Under the pieces are notes generated by a model. That model made no database searches. It was not told the origin of the DNA and saw only the letters and a list, made by a program, of their open reading frames with translations. From NCBI RefSeq assembly GCF_003086295.3, contig NC_092053.1, forward strand, positions 119,246,445 through 119,310,444: a stretch of 64,000 nt of DNA. The letters run 5' to 3'. Every line of letters starts with the position of its first letter. Position 1 is the first letter of the stretch. The DNA comes from Arachis hypogaea. Taxonomy: Eukaryota; Streptophyta; Magnoliopsida; Fabales; Fabaceae. The position numbers and the translations under genes are program-made. Below are positions 46,520 to 58,532 of the stretch, piece after piece.

Positions 46520-47043
46520 TGGAAAGATTATGACAGTTTAAAAAGTCACTAAATACAGGAAAAAACTGTCACAGAAATTAGTAATTTAGTGACGGTTTCA
46601 AATCGAAAAATCGTTACTAAAAATAATGTAACGATTTAAACAGTCATTAAATATACTTAAAATTTGTCGTAAAAACTAGTAACTTAGTTATGATTTCAAA
46701 TCGTTGCTAAAAAATTTGTAACGGTTTAAAACAGTCAAGAAATATAAGAAAAAAACTATTACTAGATTTAGTAATTTAACGACAGTTTGAAAACGTCGTG
46801 AAATATAGCACAAAAAACACATTGACAAGTGTTACAAATTAGTGACAGTTTTATACTTCAAAAATCGTCACAAATAATTTAGTGACACTTCTTACCAACG
46901 GTGGTGCAAAACTGTCACTATATCAATTGGCGACACTCAAATTTGTGGCGCTTATTTTAACCGTTGTGAAAACATTTAGTGACGGTTAAAACTGTCCCCA
47001 AGCATTAAAAAGACCGTCGACAAAATGCTATTTTGTTGTAGTG
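46520..47043. mobile_element. CACTA transposon end with subterminal TAGTGACGG-type repeats
   Basis: The right edge reads ...CTATTTTGTTGTAGTG, i.e. CACTACAACAAAATAG inward, a standard CACTA terminus. The 500 bases before it hold many copies of words such as TTAGTGACGGTTT, AATCGTCAC and AACCGTC in both orientations, the subterminal transposase-binding pattern of CACTA elements. A possible left end is CACTACACCAAATTTAAT at 40574; both are bordered by TAT (40571-40573 and 47044-47046), which would make a 6.47-kb element containing the MITE, the SINE, the MULE and the ISWI fragment. The left subterminal region lacks matching repeats, so that pairing is only a suggestion. Confidence 0.65.
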
Positions 47044-48057
47044 TATCAATCAAGGCGAGCAAACGAATACGATAGGCATATAGAGCAATTAGATTACTAA
47101 GAAAAATTGTGTAGTGCTTTATATTTTAGTAGCATGTTTGTGGCATGTATTAAGAGTTAGAACATATAAAAGGAATGTTGTGGTTATTAATCATGAGGTT
47201 TGTGTTTTAATCTTGTTATAGTCCATGATTATGAATCTATTTTTGATAGCAATTTCAAAGAAAATGGATAAATAGTGTCATTGAGTATATCTTTATTTTG
47301 CTTTTGTTAATGAATCAAGTTGTAATGAACAATTAAAAAAATAGAATAAATAAATATTATAAATATAAAATTATAAATGTTAAGTTAAATAAAATAATTT
47401 AAGTTATTATCTTATTATCTCCATATCTTTATCTATATGTAAAATTTAGTATACCAAAAGAATAAGTTAAATTTTTTAAAACACTGAATTGAGAGTCACA
47501 TCTTTAGCGTAATATTAGTTAGTCATCAAGTTAATACCGTTACATTTTGAGTGAGTGCAAGCATTCACCACATTAGATAATTGTCTCCATGTGAATTATT
47601 TAAGGAAGATTCTTGAACTACTTTAATTAAAAGCAAAAATTGACTTTATAACAAATTGAAATATCATTTATCCGGTCAAAACAATAATTTATTTGAAACC
47701 AAAATATGAATATTAATGACATAGAACAATAATAGTCATAATAATAAAACTTATGATGGTCATTCATTGCTGTGTTATTTGTATATGTGTAATGAACATA
47801 CATGAACATATTCCCCATTTGAAATGATGGGTAGACTCCGCATGATAAAAGCTGATTATTAAATCAAAAATCTCCTCTAGAGGTGTACACGGACCGGGTG
47901 AAGTTGGGTTTGATGTGACTTAGACCCAGCTCGAAATATATACCGAGTCTATTTATTAGACTCGAATCTGACCCTAGACCCAATGAAACCAACACACTTT
48001 CGGGCCACAATTATACCGGGTGAAAACCGGGTGAAAATCAGGCCATTAACATTATAT
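47044..48057. repeat. AT-rich interval with a degenerate GTGTACACGGACCGGGT repeat
   Basis: 47044-47877 shows nothing recognisable. At about 47880-48050 is AGGTGTACACGGACCGGGTG, followed by 'agactcgaatctgaccctag' and two copies of 'accgggtgaaaa'. I recall this phrase from dispersed legume repeats, perhaps hAT-like MITEs. An inverted, diverged relative lies at 63515-63690. No target duplication could be fixed. Confidence 0.4.
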
Positions 48058-51000
48058 CACTACCACAGAAGCGGAGAGTAGTGGCGAAGAAATAGCAGCT
48101 GTGGCCAAAATCGCCGCATATTGGACGGATAACTGCAGAGATGACCGGCGGTCTGGATAAACGACGCAAAACGCTCCTAGATAGCGGCTGGGCAGCGAAG
48201 ACCGCAGCTAAATCAGGATATATATCGTCAACATTCCTCGTCTGACCCTATATTCTTGGCGCGCACCAAAGCAGAGCAGAGGCGCGAAACACACCCACCC
48301 CCTGTGCCACAATATACCCGGCGACTACTTCCATAAACGCCGCTAGGTGAGTTTTAATTCAGTCTTCCAATTCCCCCTTTTATATCACAACCAATAATCT
48401 CTTCCCCCCAATTGTGCAGAAACCCGCGAGTTTCTTTTAGCAGCGCGCCAACCAAGAGCAAGAACAGAGCCGTGAACTTCAGCGCAGGAACCCACCCAGG
48501 TGAGGATCTTATCATAATTCAATGTGCCCATTCCCCCCTGTCATCTTATACCCTTTAATTGAGTCCCCCAATTTTGCAGAAACCCCTAAAATTTTCGAGC
48601 TATTGCATGTCATCCACAAGTCCTGAAACCATACTCTCTCAGCCATTGTGTGTAAAATTCCTGACCTTTGCTCCACCTTGCGCTTTCGTGTTGGTCGTCG
48701 AGCCGCACAGCTGCCATCAGTGCTTCTCTCACCGGGGTTGAAGTTGAGCATCTCCCCCTTCACTGGTTCGTTCATCCATATTGACCTCTTTTTCGTGTTT
48801 TCATTCTTGGTTCAGACTTTTGAACAATAATTTGTCTATATCTTCTATGTGTTGGGGTTAATTGCTGCTGTTTAGAGTTAGGAATTTGATTCATGTGACT
48901 TGATCCACTATGAGCAAGCTCAGCTGCCTAATCATTTATCTGTTGTTGTCATTACTTTAACTATTTGAACAATAGAGAGTTGATTATCTAGATAGATAAT
49001 TCAGTATGATTAATTAGTGTATTACTCTATGTATGATTAGCAAGAATTGAGTATGATGAGTTAGCATATTACTTTGTCTATGATCAACAAGAATTGAGTA
49101 TGGTTAATTATTATATTACTCTATGTATGATTAATTAGCTATGTTAAAAGATTAATCTAATTAGAGTATACATACAGCTGCACATCTGTGTATGATCAGC
49201 CTGAATGAATTGATCTGTTAATATTACTATGGTTGTCTACCCCTAATAACTTACTTTTTACTATGGACTTAGTATAGACCTTGCTTGTTTAATTTAATTT
49301 ATCATTTATTTAATTGACCTCAATTTCTTTGCCTTCACGAAAGTTTTCTCTTTCTTTTTCATTTTTGGTTAATACAGTTTACCGTTTCATTGCAAATGAA
49401 GACAAAATTTCAATTGAACTCAGTTATATGCTTCATTATTGTTACTATAATTATCATTGTTATAGCATCTTCCTTCCATGGCTCAAATCCTCATAATGGT
49501 ATCCCAATAATCAGCTGTCAGGCCCATTATCTCTATTCTATTATGCTTGTTCCCTGCAGAAAATTAGGATTTTCAGTTAGATTTGTTGGTCAAAGTATTA
49601 ACTAAGTAGTTAGTGTGTTTCTCACAAATACTGAATTTCTATTTGTGGAATTTTATAGCAAAATTCTTTAAGTCATGGAATACAAAAAAAAAAAACAGGG
49701 CTAATATATTCGATGGAGGGTTGGTGGATTGCCAAATAAAATTAGCAATGTTTATGTTTACCAAAGAATTACTTATTTTTGTTTTCTCAAATGTGATAAT
49801 GTGATTCTTCTGCAGTTTGATTTTTTTTTTTTTTGTATTTGTAAATTCAGTACTTAGTAATAATTGGTTACTTAGTTTTGATTATTTGATTATAACGTTT
49901 AATTAATTGGTGTTAGTTTTTTTTATGAACTGTGATATTACTTCTGCAGTTTGATCTCAGTTCAAGTGAGAACATTTAAATTTATTTTGAACCTTGAGAT
50001 GTGTTTTCCAAATCTACTACTACTAGTGCATTTCGACAAAAATGCATTTGATATAGTTTTACCCGGATTGGATTCTAGCCTCAACTAATTTTATTCTGTT
50101 GCATTAACAAAGTGGTTTTTTTCCAAACCTTACAATAAAAATCTATTTGGTTAACACTTATAAATCAGTACTATGATAAAACCTTTCTTTTTATTCTTGT
50201 GTTTCTTAAAACTGCCTTCGTTTTTTACCTTCAACTTGGCTGATTTTTTACTAGCATGAAAAGTTATCTAATATTGACTTTTTTTGGTATTTATTGTGCT
50301 ATGTCTATTTATTTTATATGTAATACTAAATGTAATCTTATAACAACTATTTCAAGGTGTTTTTCCCTTGTGCACACACTAAATTTTCAACATCGTGTAC
50401 ATGATTTTTTTGGGTGGTGCTATATGATATGAATGTTTTCTGCATGAGAAGTGTTGAACATTAGTGGTCTGTGATGTAAAAATATATTATTAAGAAGCTG
50501 GCTGATATCATTAGAAGAGGTGAAATTAAACTTTGTGAAGCTGAATTTGTTATTTTATTAATTATGTATTGGTACATAGGATTTTGCTGCATATTGGTTA
50601 AAATAGCTTAGGACAAATTTAGAGTAAAGCACTTGTGCCATGCTTATACAGTGCTACTCTGTTAACTCTAAGCATATAATAACAGATGGTAAAGGGCCAA
50701 AGGGCTAAAGTGATAGTGTCCCAATTCTTATATATAACAAGCTGAGTGTCTTTTTCCTTCTTTTCAATTGGCGAATAGAAGATAGTGTTAGAGTAATTAA
50801 CATCTGTGTCACAACACATGTTTGAAATGCTCATCTACATGATGCATGGGCTTCACACACAGCTTGTGCCTTTCTTTCCTCTCATCATTTACCATTTTTT
50901 AATTCTTGTACTATTGTTTTTAAGTTAGTCATAAAATGGGGCTTTTCTTAAATAAGTAGTTAATTAAGAACCCATCTTTAAATACTCTTTGTTAGCTAGT

Positions 51001-51954
51001 AAAAAAGATTCTATTATGTTTTGTTAATTAAACAAATATTATAACTTTATGCCAATAATTTAAGGTTACGATTTAGATCTTATAATAAGTTAATTTTCCA
51101 TGACCAATTTTAATCAATAATTTTCATTGCTTTATGATTAAGATCAATGATCAATCAAGTACTAGATCACATGTAGTTTCAGTTAATATATAATTTTATA
51201 GGCATAACCAAACCAATTGCTTAGCTTTTCAACAAGTAAAGAACAAAAATCCTACTCTTTCTGTCTCTCGCATTAATAGTTAATACCAAGAGCATATCAT
51301 AAACTAATCTGTTTCTTTTTTCATGATAAATCCAATTTGACCTCCACTTTTGACTTTCAAATTCCAAACACTACTCCAGGCCTCCAGCATATAATCTTTG
51401 TATATTACATTAGTTTTGAATTTCTTTTTCCACTATACATGATGCCTGTTGACAATTTGCTATGCTTATACTAATTCAAAAAATTCAGTGCTATTTTCTT
51501 TTTTCATGACTGTTTAGTTATACCTTTTTTTCATTATCTTTTAAATCTAACTTTCATTCCTATTTTCTTTTTTCATTTTTTAAGGAAGCTTTTATTTTCT
51601 TTTCACTTTTTGGACTTGGAACCAGCAATTCTTTCACCCAATAATTATTTAAAAAGCACAGAATTTTGTAATGAGTAAGCCTCCTCCCTAATTCCTTTCG
51701 TGTGCTACATGTTACCTGGGATGCAAGTAACTTTTATTTCTGTTTCCGTTTTGAGTTATTCCGTTACTCTCTACATGTTTTTGCTTGTAATATATTGTCA
51801 AATTTATTACGTATGGTGCTCTCCCATCTCATTATTGTGATAAACTGTTATTGATTCTCTTGACACACTCCCCATTTTTTTGATTTATTTTATTACAAGT
51901 TTTATGTATTTTTTTACTATTTTTTTATTTGTTTCTGCTATTTCATTCATTTAG
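48058..51954 (+). other. 5' region of the CACTA element: leader with duplicated intron-like unit, then AT-rich sequence
   Basis: 48060-48500 is GC-richer than its surroundings and carries GCGG/CCGC words. Two similar units follow: 48345-48425 (GGTGAGTTTTAATTCAG ... CCCCCCAATTGTGCAGAAACCC) and 48502-48586 (GGTGAGGATCTTATC ... CCCCCAATTTTGCAGAAACCC). Each looks like a short GT..AG intron and its exon borders, so this is probably a duplicated leader intron of the tnp2 transcript. From 48600 to 51954 there is no supported exon; the final piece ends with the acceptor 'cattcatttag'. Confidence 0.5.
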
Positions 51955-54900
51955 ACATTGATAAGAGTTGGATTACAAAGCCTAGAGGGAATGCAGAATA
52001 TAGGGATGGTCTAAATAGATTCCTTGACTTCGCATTTGCCAATGCATCATCCGATGGGATGATACATTGTCCATGCCCTTTGTGTGGGTTTCGGTGTTAC
52101 CAAACTAGAGAGGACGCGTACGATCACCTTCTGATGAAACCCTTTCCCCCTAACTATACCTTTTGGTTACATCACAGCGAGAGGATCGTAGATGAGAGAT
52201 CCAGCGCTAGGGAAGAACTAGAACCTAATGTAAATTTAGGAGATCAAATGCGGGACATGGTCCACGACGCATTCAACTTCCCGGGATTACAGAGTGACGA
52301 CGAAGACTCGAGGAATGGGCATGTCGGAGACGTTGCGGAGGGGTTGCCGTACTTATCTGATGAACCTAGCTGCGAGGCTTGTGCCTTTCACGACTTGCTT
52401 GAGGACGGCGAGCAGGGATTATATCCGGGATGCTCAAGATTTTCGAAGCTGTCTTTCTTAGTTAGGCTGTACCATATAAAGTGCATGTGCGGAGTGAGCG
52501 ACAAGGCTTTCGGATTGATTCTAGAGCTACTGGGGGATGCCTTTGAGCATGCAAGGATTTCGAAGACCTTGCACGATGCCAAGAGGATCATAAGGAAGCT
52601 CGGCATTGGGTACAAGAAGATAGATGCATGTCCAAATGACTGCATGCTATACCAGGGTACAGACCAAGACTTGTCTAGATGCAAACGGTGTGGGGCATCC
52701 AGGTGGAAGCAAAAGACCAGGAAGAATTCTTTAGTCAGAATCAACGCCGTTGTCAAGAAGAATGGAAAACCTCTACCGGTGAAGATTCTCCGTTACTTTC
52801 CTCTGATTCCACGGTTGCAGCGATTATTCATGTCCAGCAAGACATCCGTTGACATGTTGTGGCACAATAGAGGAACCAACTCTGACGGTTCCTTGAGGCA
52901 TCCCAGGGATGGCGAGGGTTGGAAAGTATTTGACAGGAGATATACTGACTTTTCTGGCGATCCGCGCAATGTTCGCTTAGCCCTAGCTAGTGATGGCTTC
53001 AATTCTTATGGAAACCTCAGTTCAAAGTACTCAATATGGCCAGTGATTCTTATTCCGTACAACCTACCCCCATGGATTTGCATGAAACAAACCAACTTTA
53101 TTCTCTCTATGATTATTTCTGGTCCTAAAATGCCTGGCAATGACATAGATGTCTACCTACAGCCCCTGATCGATGAGCTGAAGGAGTTGTGGGCTGGTGT
53201 TGATACCTACGACGCCAGTGAGAAGAAAATGTTCAAGATGCGAGCTGCACTGATGTGGACTATCAGTGATTTTCCTGGCTTAGGCAATTTATCTGGCTGG
53301 AATACTTACGGCGGGAGAGCTTGTCCCACGTGCAATTTGGATGCCGAGACTATGCGACTCACCTTCAGTCAGAAATGGTGTTATATGGGTCATCGTCGCT
53401 TCTTGAATCGCGATCACAAATATAGACAGGACCGGAGTAGATTTGATGGCAAGGTAGATGATAGATCCCCACCTACCAAATTGACTGGTAGGGATGTCCT
53501 GAGACAATTGGAGGGTGTTCCTGTCTCACAAGGCAAGGTGCAAGCGGTGGGCGGTAAAAGAAGGCACGGACAGCAGACCGTGGTGCAAGACGAGTCTCCC
53601 TGGAAAAAGAGGAGTGTATTCTTTGATTTGCCGTACTGGGAGAACAACGAGTTACGTCACAACCTTGATGTAATGCACATAGAGAAGAATGTATGCGACA
53701 ACATTATTTTCACCATGTTGAACGAGAGCGGTAAGTCCAAAGACCACCTAAAAGCTCGAAAAGATCTCCAGTTGATGGGCATCCGGCAGGATATGTGGCC
53801 AGTTGAAGGTGGAAAGTATCCCGCTGCAGTCTTCACCATGCGGAATCCAGAGAAGGATGTCTTTCTTAGGACAATCAAGAATGTGGTCTTTCCAGATGGG
53901 TACTCTAGCAACATTTCTCGCTGTGTTGATTTAAAACAGCGCAAGTTATTCGGCTTGAAGAGTCATGACTGCCATATTCTAATGGAACATCTACTGCCAA
54001 TTGCATCAAAACATGTGTTGCCCACCCCAGTGTCCGCCGTCTTAGCTGAGTTATCAGCCTTTTTCCGAATAATATGCAGTAAATCCATAGATCCTCAACA
54101 ACTACCTCTCCTTCAGGATCGTGTAGTCCATACCTTGTGCCACATGGAGATGATATTTCCACCTTCCTTCTTCACAGTTATGGTTCATCTAACGGTGCAT
54201 TTGGTCGAGGAGGTCCGTCTCGGTGGCCCAGTGCATTACCGGTGGATGTACCCAATTGAGAGGTATTGATCCACTTAAGCTTTCTCGACCTGTTTATAAA
54301 TGGATAGCTGTCATCTAGTAATTCGTACGTTATGTTCTTAAAGGTACCTATGTCGTCTCAAGCAGTACGTACGTAACAGGGCACAACCGGAAGGACCGAT
54401 TGCAGAGGGCTACTTATCCAAAAAGATTCTCACATTCTGTTCTAGATATCTAGATAATGTCGAGACTAGGATCAACCGACCAACGCGCGTTGACGACTGG
54501 CCGATCGATGCTCCACCGAGCGAGATTGCTAACATGTTCCCAGTGGTTGGAAAGGCGGTCGGGGCAAGTTCATTTTTTACTCTAACAGCAACCGAAAAGC
54601 TTCAAGCACATCGTCATGTACTGGTCAATTGCATTGCTGTAGAGAAATTCTTGGAGTAAGTACAAAGCCTGAGCTATAAAATTATACAATGAGCCAATTT
54701 GGTACTGATAGTACTAAACTTGAACAAACCTTTCGTATGCACAGTGAGTACAGAGCCATCACAAAGAGAAAACTGCGAAGTAGAACAAGGTCCCAGTCTC
54801 ATATAGATAGCGTTGTGCACAGGGAATTTGCCAACTGGTTCAGGCATAAGGTAATCTTTCATATCTCAGGATCCTACTACCCTTTGACGCCCTATTGCCT

Positions 54901-55593
54901 CTAATGGTTCAATTCCAGGTCCCATTTGGAAGCACCAATCATTCGAACGAGTTGCAGTGGCTCGCTTGCGGTCCCCTCGCTCAGGCCAAACGCTATCCAG
55001 CTTACAATGTCAATGGATTTAAATTTAGGACCATGTCGAGGGAGGAAGGGATGAAAACACAGAATAGCGGGGTTTATGTCACTTCGGATACTAGAAGTTA
55101 TGCAAGTAAATGGGATGCCAATGTTGCTGTCGGCGGCATCTCGTATTACGGGAAATTAGTAGACATCATCGAGCTAAATTACAGTGGTCAATTCAATGTA
55201 GTCTTATTCAAGTGTATTTGGGCAGACACCACGTCGGGCAGAGGCATCCGACAAGACGTTCTGGGCCACACCTGTGTCAATTTTGCCAATCCGATTCACA
55301 CCAGTGATCGAGAAGACGATGAGCCGTATATATTGGCATCTGAGGCTCGTCTTGTTTTCTACGTAGAGGATGAGGTGGAGAGCGGATGGAGTGTAATAGT
55401 CCATGTGAAGCCAAGAGATTTGTTTGACATGGGCGAAGATTATGAATATTGTGAGGTCGACCTTAATCCACAGGCCTGTATGACTAGCTTGCCTGAATTT
55501 GATGTCGAACGGCTGCGGTTGACAAGAGACGGCGATTTAGAGGAGTCCACTAGTGAAAGGGTTGAAGATTGTGATGAGGCTGCCGATTCCTAA
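51955..55593 (+). CDS. CACTA transposase, tnp2 family (TNPD-like), four coding exons
   Basis: Exons by splice sites and phase: 51955-54262, 54344-54655, 54745-54850, 54919-55593; every junction keeps the frame. Exon 1 opens with the transposase-associated domain (DKSWITKPRGNAEYRDGL, then CPCPLCGFRCYQTRED). The tnp2 core follows (DKAFGLILELLGDAF, GIGYKKIDACPNDCMLYQGT, CKRCGASRW, MLWHNRGTNSDGSLRHPRDG, LALASDGFNSYGNLSSKYSI, ALMWTISDFPGLGNLSGWNT, NLDVMHIEKNVCDNI). The end of exon 1 and exons 2-3 form the DUF4218 region (FFRIICSKSIDPQ, IAEGYLSKKILTFCSRYLDN, SHIDSVVHREFANWF). Exon 4 is the DUF4216 region (KTQNSGVYVTSDTRSYASKW, YYGKLVDIIELNYSG) with an acidic tail. Asp residues in ASDGFN and ISDFPG are candidates for the catalytic DDE/D set. 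No stop or shift was found, and length matches full-size family members. It cuts the element at its TIRs. The start codon is upstream of, or at the edge of, exon 1; Met at 52059 is only the first in-frame Met. Confidence 0.92.
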
Positions 55594-55878
55594 AAAACTG
55601 TTCTCCACCATGCATGTAGCTCATATACATGGCAGTTCTGGATATATACTACTGTCCTGATTCACCTACGATAGATATTGGATTTTATTTTTGTCATATC
55701 ATTAGATAATAGGTTGATTATAGTGACTTATTTGAGATTTTTTAAAACTTATCCCCTCATATAAAGCTCTTTTATTCAACTATGTCTTCACAATGCTATT
55801 ACCTCTCCAACTAGACTTCTTATAATCACATTTTTATATTGTCCTTGTACATTCTTTCTATTTTTGGTGGACTATCAG
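55594..55878 (+). other. Spacer between tnp2 gene and captured gene
   Basis: About 285 bases, AT-rich, starting right after the tnp2 TAA. It should contain the tnp2 3' untranslated region. It ends with an acceptor-like 'ggtggactatcag' in front of the first exon of the captured gene. Confidence 0.5.
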
Positions 55879-57760
55879 GGAAATTGGAGAGCAGAGACTT
55901 CTTTCCCATTACTAGAAGCCGTTGGTTCGCAGAGAAGATGATAGCTGAGTCTCCATTCTCTTCCTTGGACCACGCAACATCCTTTGCAAGACAGGTGTGG
56001 TTTAAAGAGTCCCGCATACAATCATGGTTGGATGCCTTCTCTGGACAAAGTCACCTCTATCGAGCCATATCTCATGCGCCGAGATCAATGATGAGGGTTT
56101 GTTTGTTGCTGCCCAATTTATTTTTGTACTCCATTTTCTTATTCATGGAAAGCAACCATATTCATGTGATAATTCTAAAACTTTAGGAAATGCTTCATTG
56201 GGACCGAAAGTACCGGGCTAAATTTGGGTTTGAGTTTGTAACAAGTATGGAGACGTGGTTCTCACAGAAGATACTTGACGAGGTGAAGGTAAATATTCAC
56301 TTATTACCTTGCTATTTATTTAACGTATCACAATTTTACTCACCCTCGTTATTTTGTTCATTCGGTTACCATTTTTATACTTAACTTCCTTTGAGCTGAA
56401 CAAGTATCTCTCTTCTTGCTCCCCATAATTATTATTATTCCCTAATATTAAAAAATAATAATAATAAGATCATAGTTATAAGAGCATATATATATGAGTT
56501 AATTATTCCTAGAGCTATATGTAAAAAAATGAGTAAAGTTAAATAATATTTTAATTTAACTTAGTTTCATTCTAACCTTAGATAATGTCAATTTAGTTTC
56601 AATTTAATTTAATTAATTTAGTCTATCTTTAACTTTTTCCTTTTTTGAAGAAATTTTTAAATTAAACATTTTAAGAAGCAAAGACTAAACGGAATTATAC
56701 TTCACTATAATTTGGTAACTTTAAGAGTGAAACTAAAACTAAGAAAAAAAAGGAGGTAAAGATTTTTATATTGATTACCTGGCAAATCCCATGGATCGTA
56801 GTTGCAAACATTGATCTCAGGATTGATTGAAGCTGGCAACTGAAAAGAGAAAACCTTACATTTCAAATACTGAAATAGAAGCTTCTCTTCTGTTGGTTGG
56901 AACCGAAATACAGGTGGCAATAATCTCACTCCATTCTTGTTAGGTTCAAAAATCAAACCAAACCAGTTGAGAATAAATGTAGCCCGCAATAATGCAGGAG
57001 TCGCTTATATCTTGTATCAATTTGAGACCTTAATCTGTGTGCATGAGGCATATTCTTTGATCTGACTTGAGCAGAAAGAGCACTCCAAAAGATTCATTCT
57101 GTTTCTGGTGTTACTGGTGTTCTCTTTCTTTGATGCCATAGTCTTCTTGCTATCTAATCTGTTTGCTATCTCAAGAAATAAAATGTAATGATTCTACTGC
57201 TGAGTCACCTGATTTTTTATGTTTTAGGTTCGGAATCATTTGAATGATTTTACATTGTCCCAGGTTTTTACAAACAGTATTTCTACATTATTTTTGTGAT
57301 GTGTTGTACAGGCACGATATGAAAATACTCTTGTTGTTGAACTGGATATTGCAGCACAAGAGGAATTCAAACTCATAGAACACGGACTTGAACGTCTATG
57401 GGAACGTAAGAAAGACAACTTTACTTGTTGTTGATGTAATATGATTATGTTCATACACTAATTCTTGAAATTCTGCGCCTATTTTGTGCTACGATGTACC
57501 TCTCAGGGTTATCTCGATCCCAGATTCAGGAGGTATCCGAAGCTACTGGAGAGGTGGTTCCGGATTCATTGGAGAAAGAGGACGACATCCCCTCCGGTGG
57601 CTCTGAAAAAGCTGATTCTGCTGGACAAAATGCCTCGATGCTGTCGTATGACCTCAATAAAACGCCGGAAGAGAATGATTATCCTTATAGTGGAATGTCT
57701 CCTGATAAGAAAAATGCCTGGCACCTAGCTATGTGGGCGACTAGATACTTGAACCCTTGA
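55879..57760 (+). CDS. Captured OHCU-decarboxylase-like gene (TTL/allantoin-synthase N-domain), four exons
   Basis: Exons 55879-56096 (3' edge uncertain by a base or two), 56188-56288, 57312-57405 and 57507-57760; all junctions are GT..AG-like and keep the frame to a TGA at 57760. Exon 1 encodes RSRWFAEKMIAESPFSSLDH, ATSFARQVWFKESRIQSWLD, AFSGQSHLYR. Exon 2 encodes EMLHWDRKYRAKFGFEFVTS. Exon 3 encodes ARYENTLVVELDIAAQEEFK. These match the OHCU decarboxylase domain, which in plants is the first half of TTL and makes S-allantoin in ureide metabolism. The enzyme's His-Pro motif (AFSAHPQIG in the family) reads GQSHL here, so catalysis is probably lost. Exon 4 (IQEVSEATGEVVPDSLEKED, MLSYDLNKTPEENDYPYSG) I do not recognise; LSYDLNKTP resembles an EAR-type DLN motif. 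The transthyretin-like half is absent. The 5' exon(s) and start are not found; the first Met in frame in exon 1 is in AEKMIAES. Confidence 0.72.
56779..56989 (-). pseudogene. NAC transcription-factor exon 1 fragment (VNI2/ANAC083-like), antisense in the captured gene
   Basis: On the minus strand NKNGVRLLPPVFRFQPTEEK is followed by LLFQYLKCKVFSFQLPASIN and PEINVCNYDPWDLPG, ending at a donor GGTAATC at about 56779. This is subdomain A/B of a NAC DNA-binding domain (family consensus LPPGFRFHPTDEEL). The Gly-to-Val, His-to-Gln and Asp-to-Glu changes at conserved places indicate decay. The Lys-Asn-Gly-Val start and LPASI..PE.NVC..DPWDLPG spacing point to the ANAC083/VNI2 group, as I recall it. Only the first exon is present, inside the 1-kb second intron of the OHCU-like gene and on the opposite strand. 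It must have come in by a separate capture. Confidence 0.85.
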
Positions 57761-58248
57761 GGATATTGCAATAGTTTAATTGAAGAATTAGGATTCAGAT
57801 TTATAGGATGCCCAAGAATTGTTTTTTGAAGTTGTCGTGACTTTATAATTCTTCAGATTGTTATTAGGGATCGTTAGTATGCTGCATTGAAGGTCCTTGG
57901 TCTACTGCTTTACGTATTTCTGCACTTTATTAAAAGACTATCGCAAGATTCTGATTATCAAAAAATTTTTGGCACAATGATGAGCGAAATGTTTTGCTAT
58001 GATATTTTCCAAACAAACTAACAAATAAAAATCTATCTATTTTTTTTTACTTTCTTTTGACGTCTAAAAAAAGTACCTAGAAATATGCTAGTAATTATTA
58101 TTATTATTGTCATTAATAATATTATTAATATTATTATTATTGATAGTTATTATTATTTTAATAATTACTCACCTTATTATTATTGTATTCACGTCCTTCT
58201 TATTTTATTAATTATTATTATTATTTAATATTGGTATTTATTACTGTC

Positions 58249-58250
<2 letters not shown>

Positions 58251-58293
<43 letters not shown>
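58251..58293. repeat. (ATT)n microsatellite
   Basis: About 14 uninterrupted TTA/ATT units; a second run of about 10 units lies at 58502-58532, and looser ATT-rich sequence spans 58090-58245. Confidence 0.95.
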
Positions 58294-58294
<1 letters not shown>

Positions 58295-58501
58295 CTTTTT
58301 TTGGCCTCATATATTTTTCATTTTTCAACTTAATGTTCACAATTTTTAACACAAATACATCTCTATCACATATTAGGTATGACTTTCTATCTATTTATAT
58401 TATTTTTCATAAGCTACTTAAAAAAAGGTAAAACTTTACCAATTCAAGCCTATTCTTATCACCACTTAATATGCTTACGGTTATTATTGTTCATTTTACC
58501 C

Positions 58502-58532
<31 letters not shown>

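Noticed and set aside
52388..54162. Several minus-strand ORFs of 69-122 residues opposite the tnp2 gene
   Set aside because: Mirror frames of a well-supported coding exon; they have no domain signatures.
56779..57404. Reading the NAC exon as part of the OHCU-like gene
   Set aside because: It is on the opposite strand and lies wholly between clean donor and acceptor sites of that gene.
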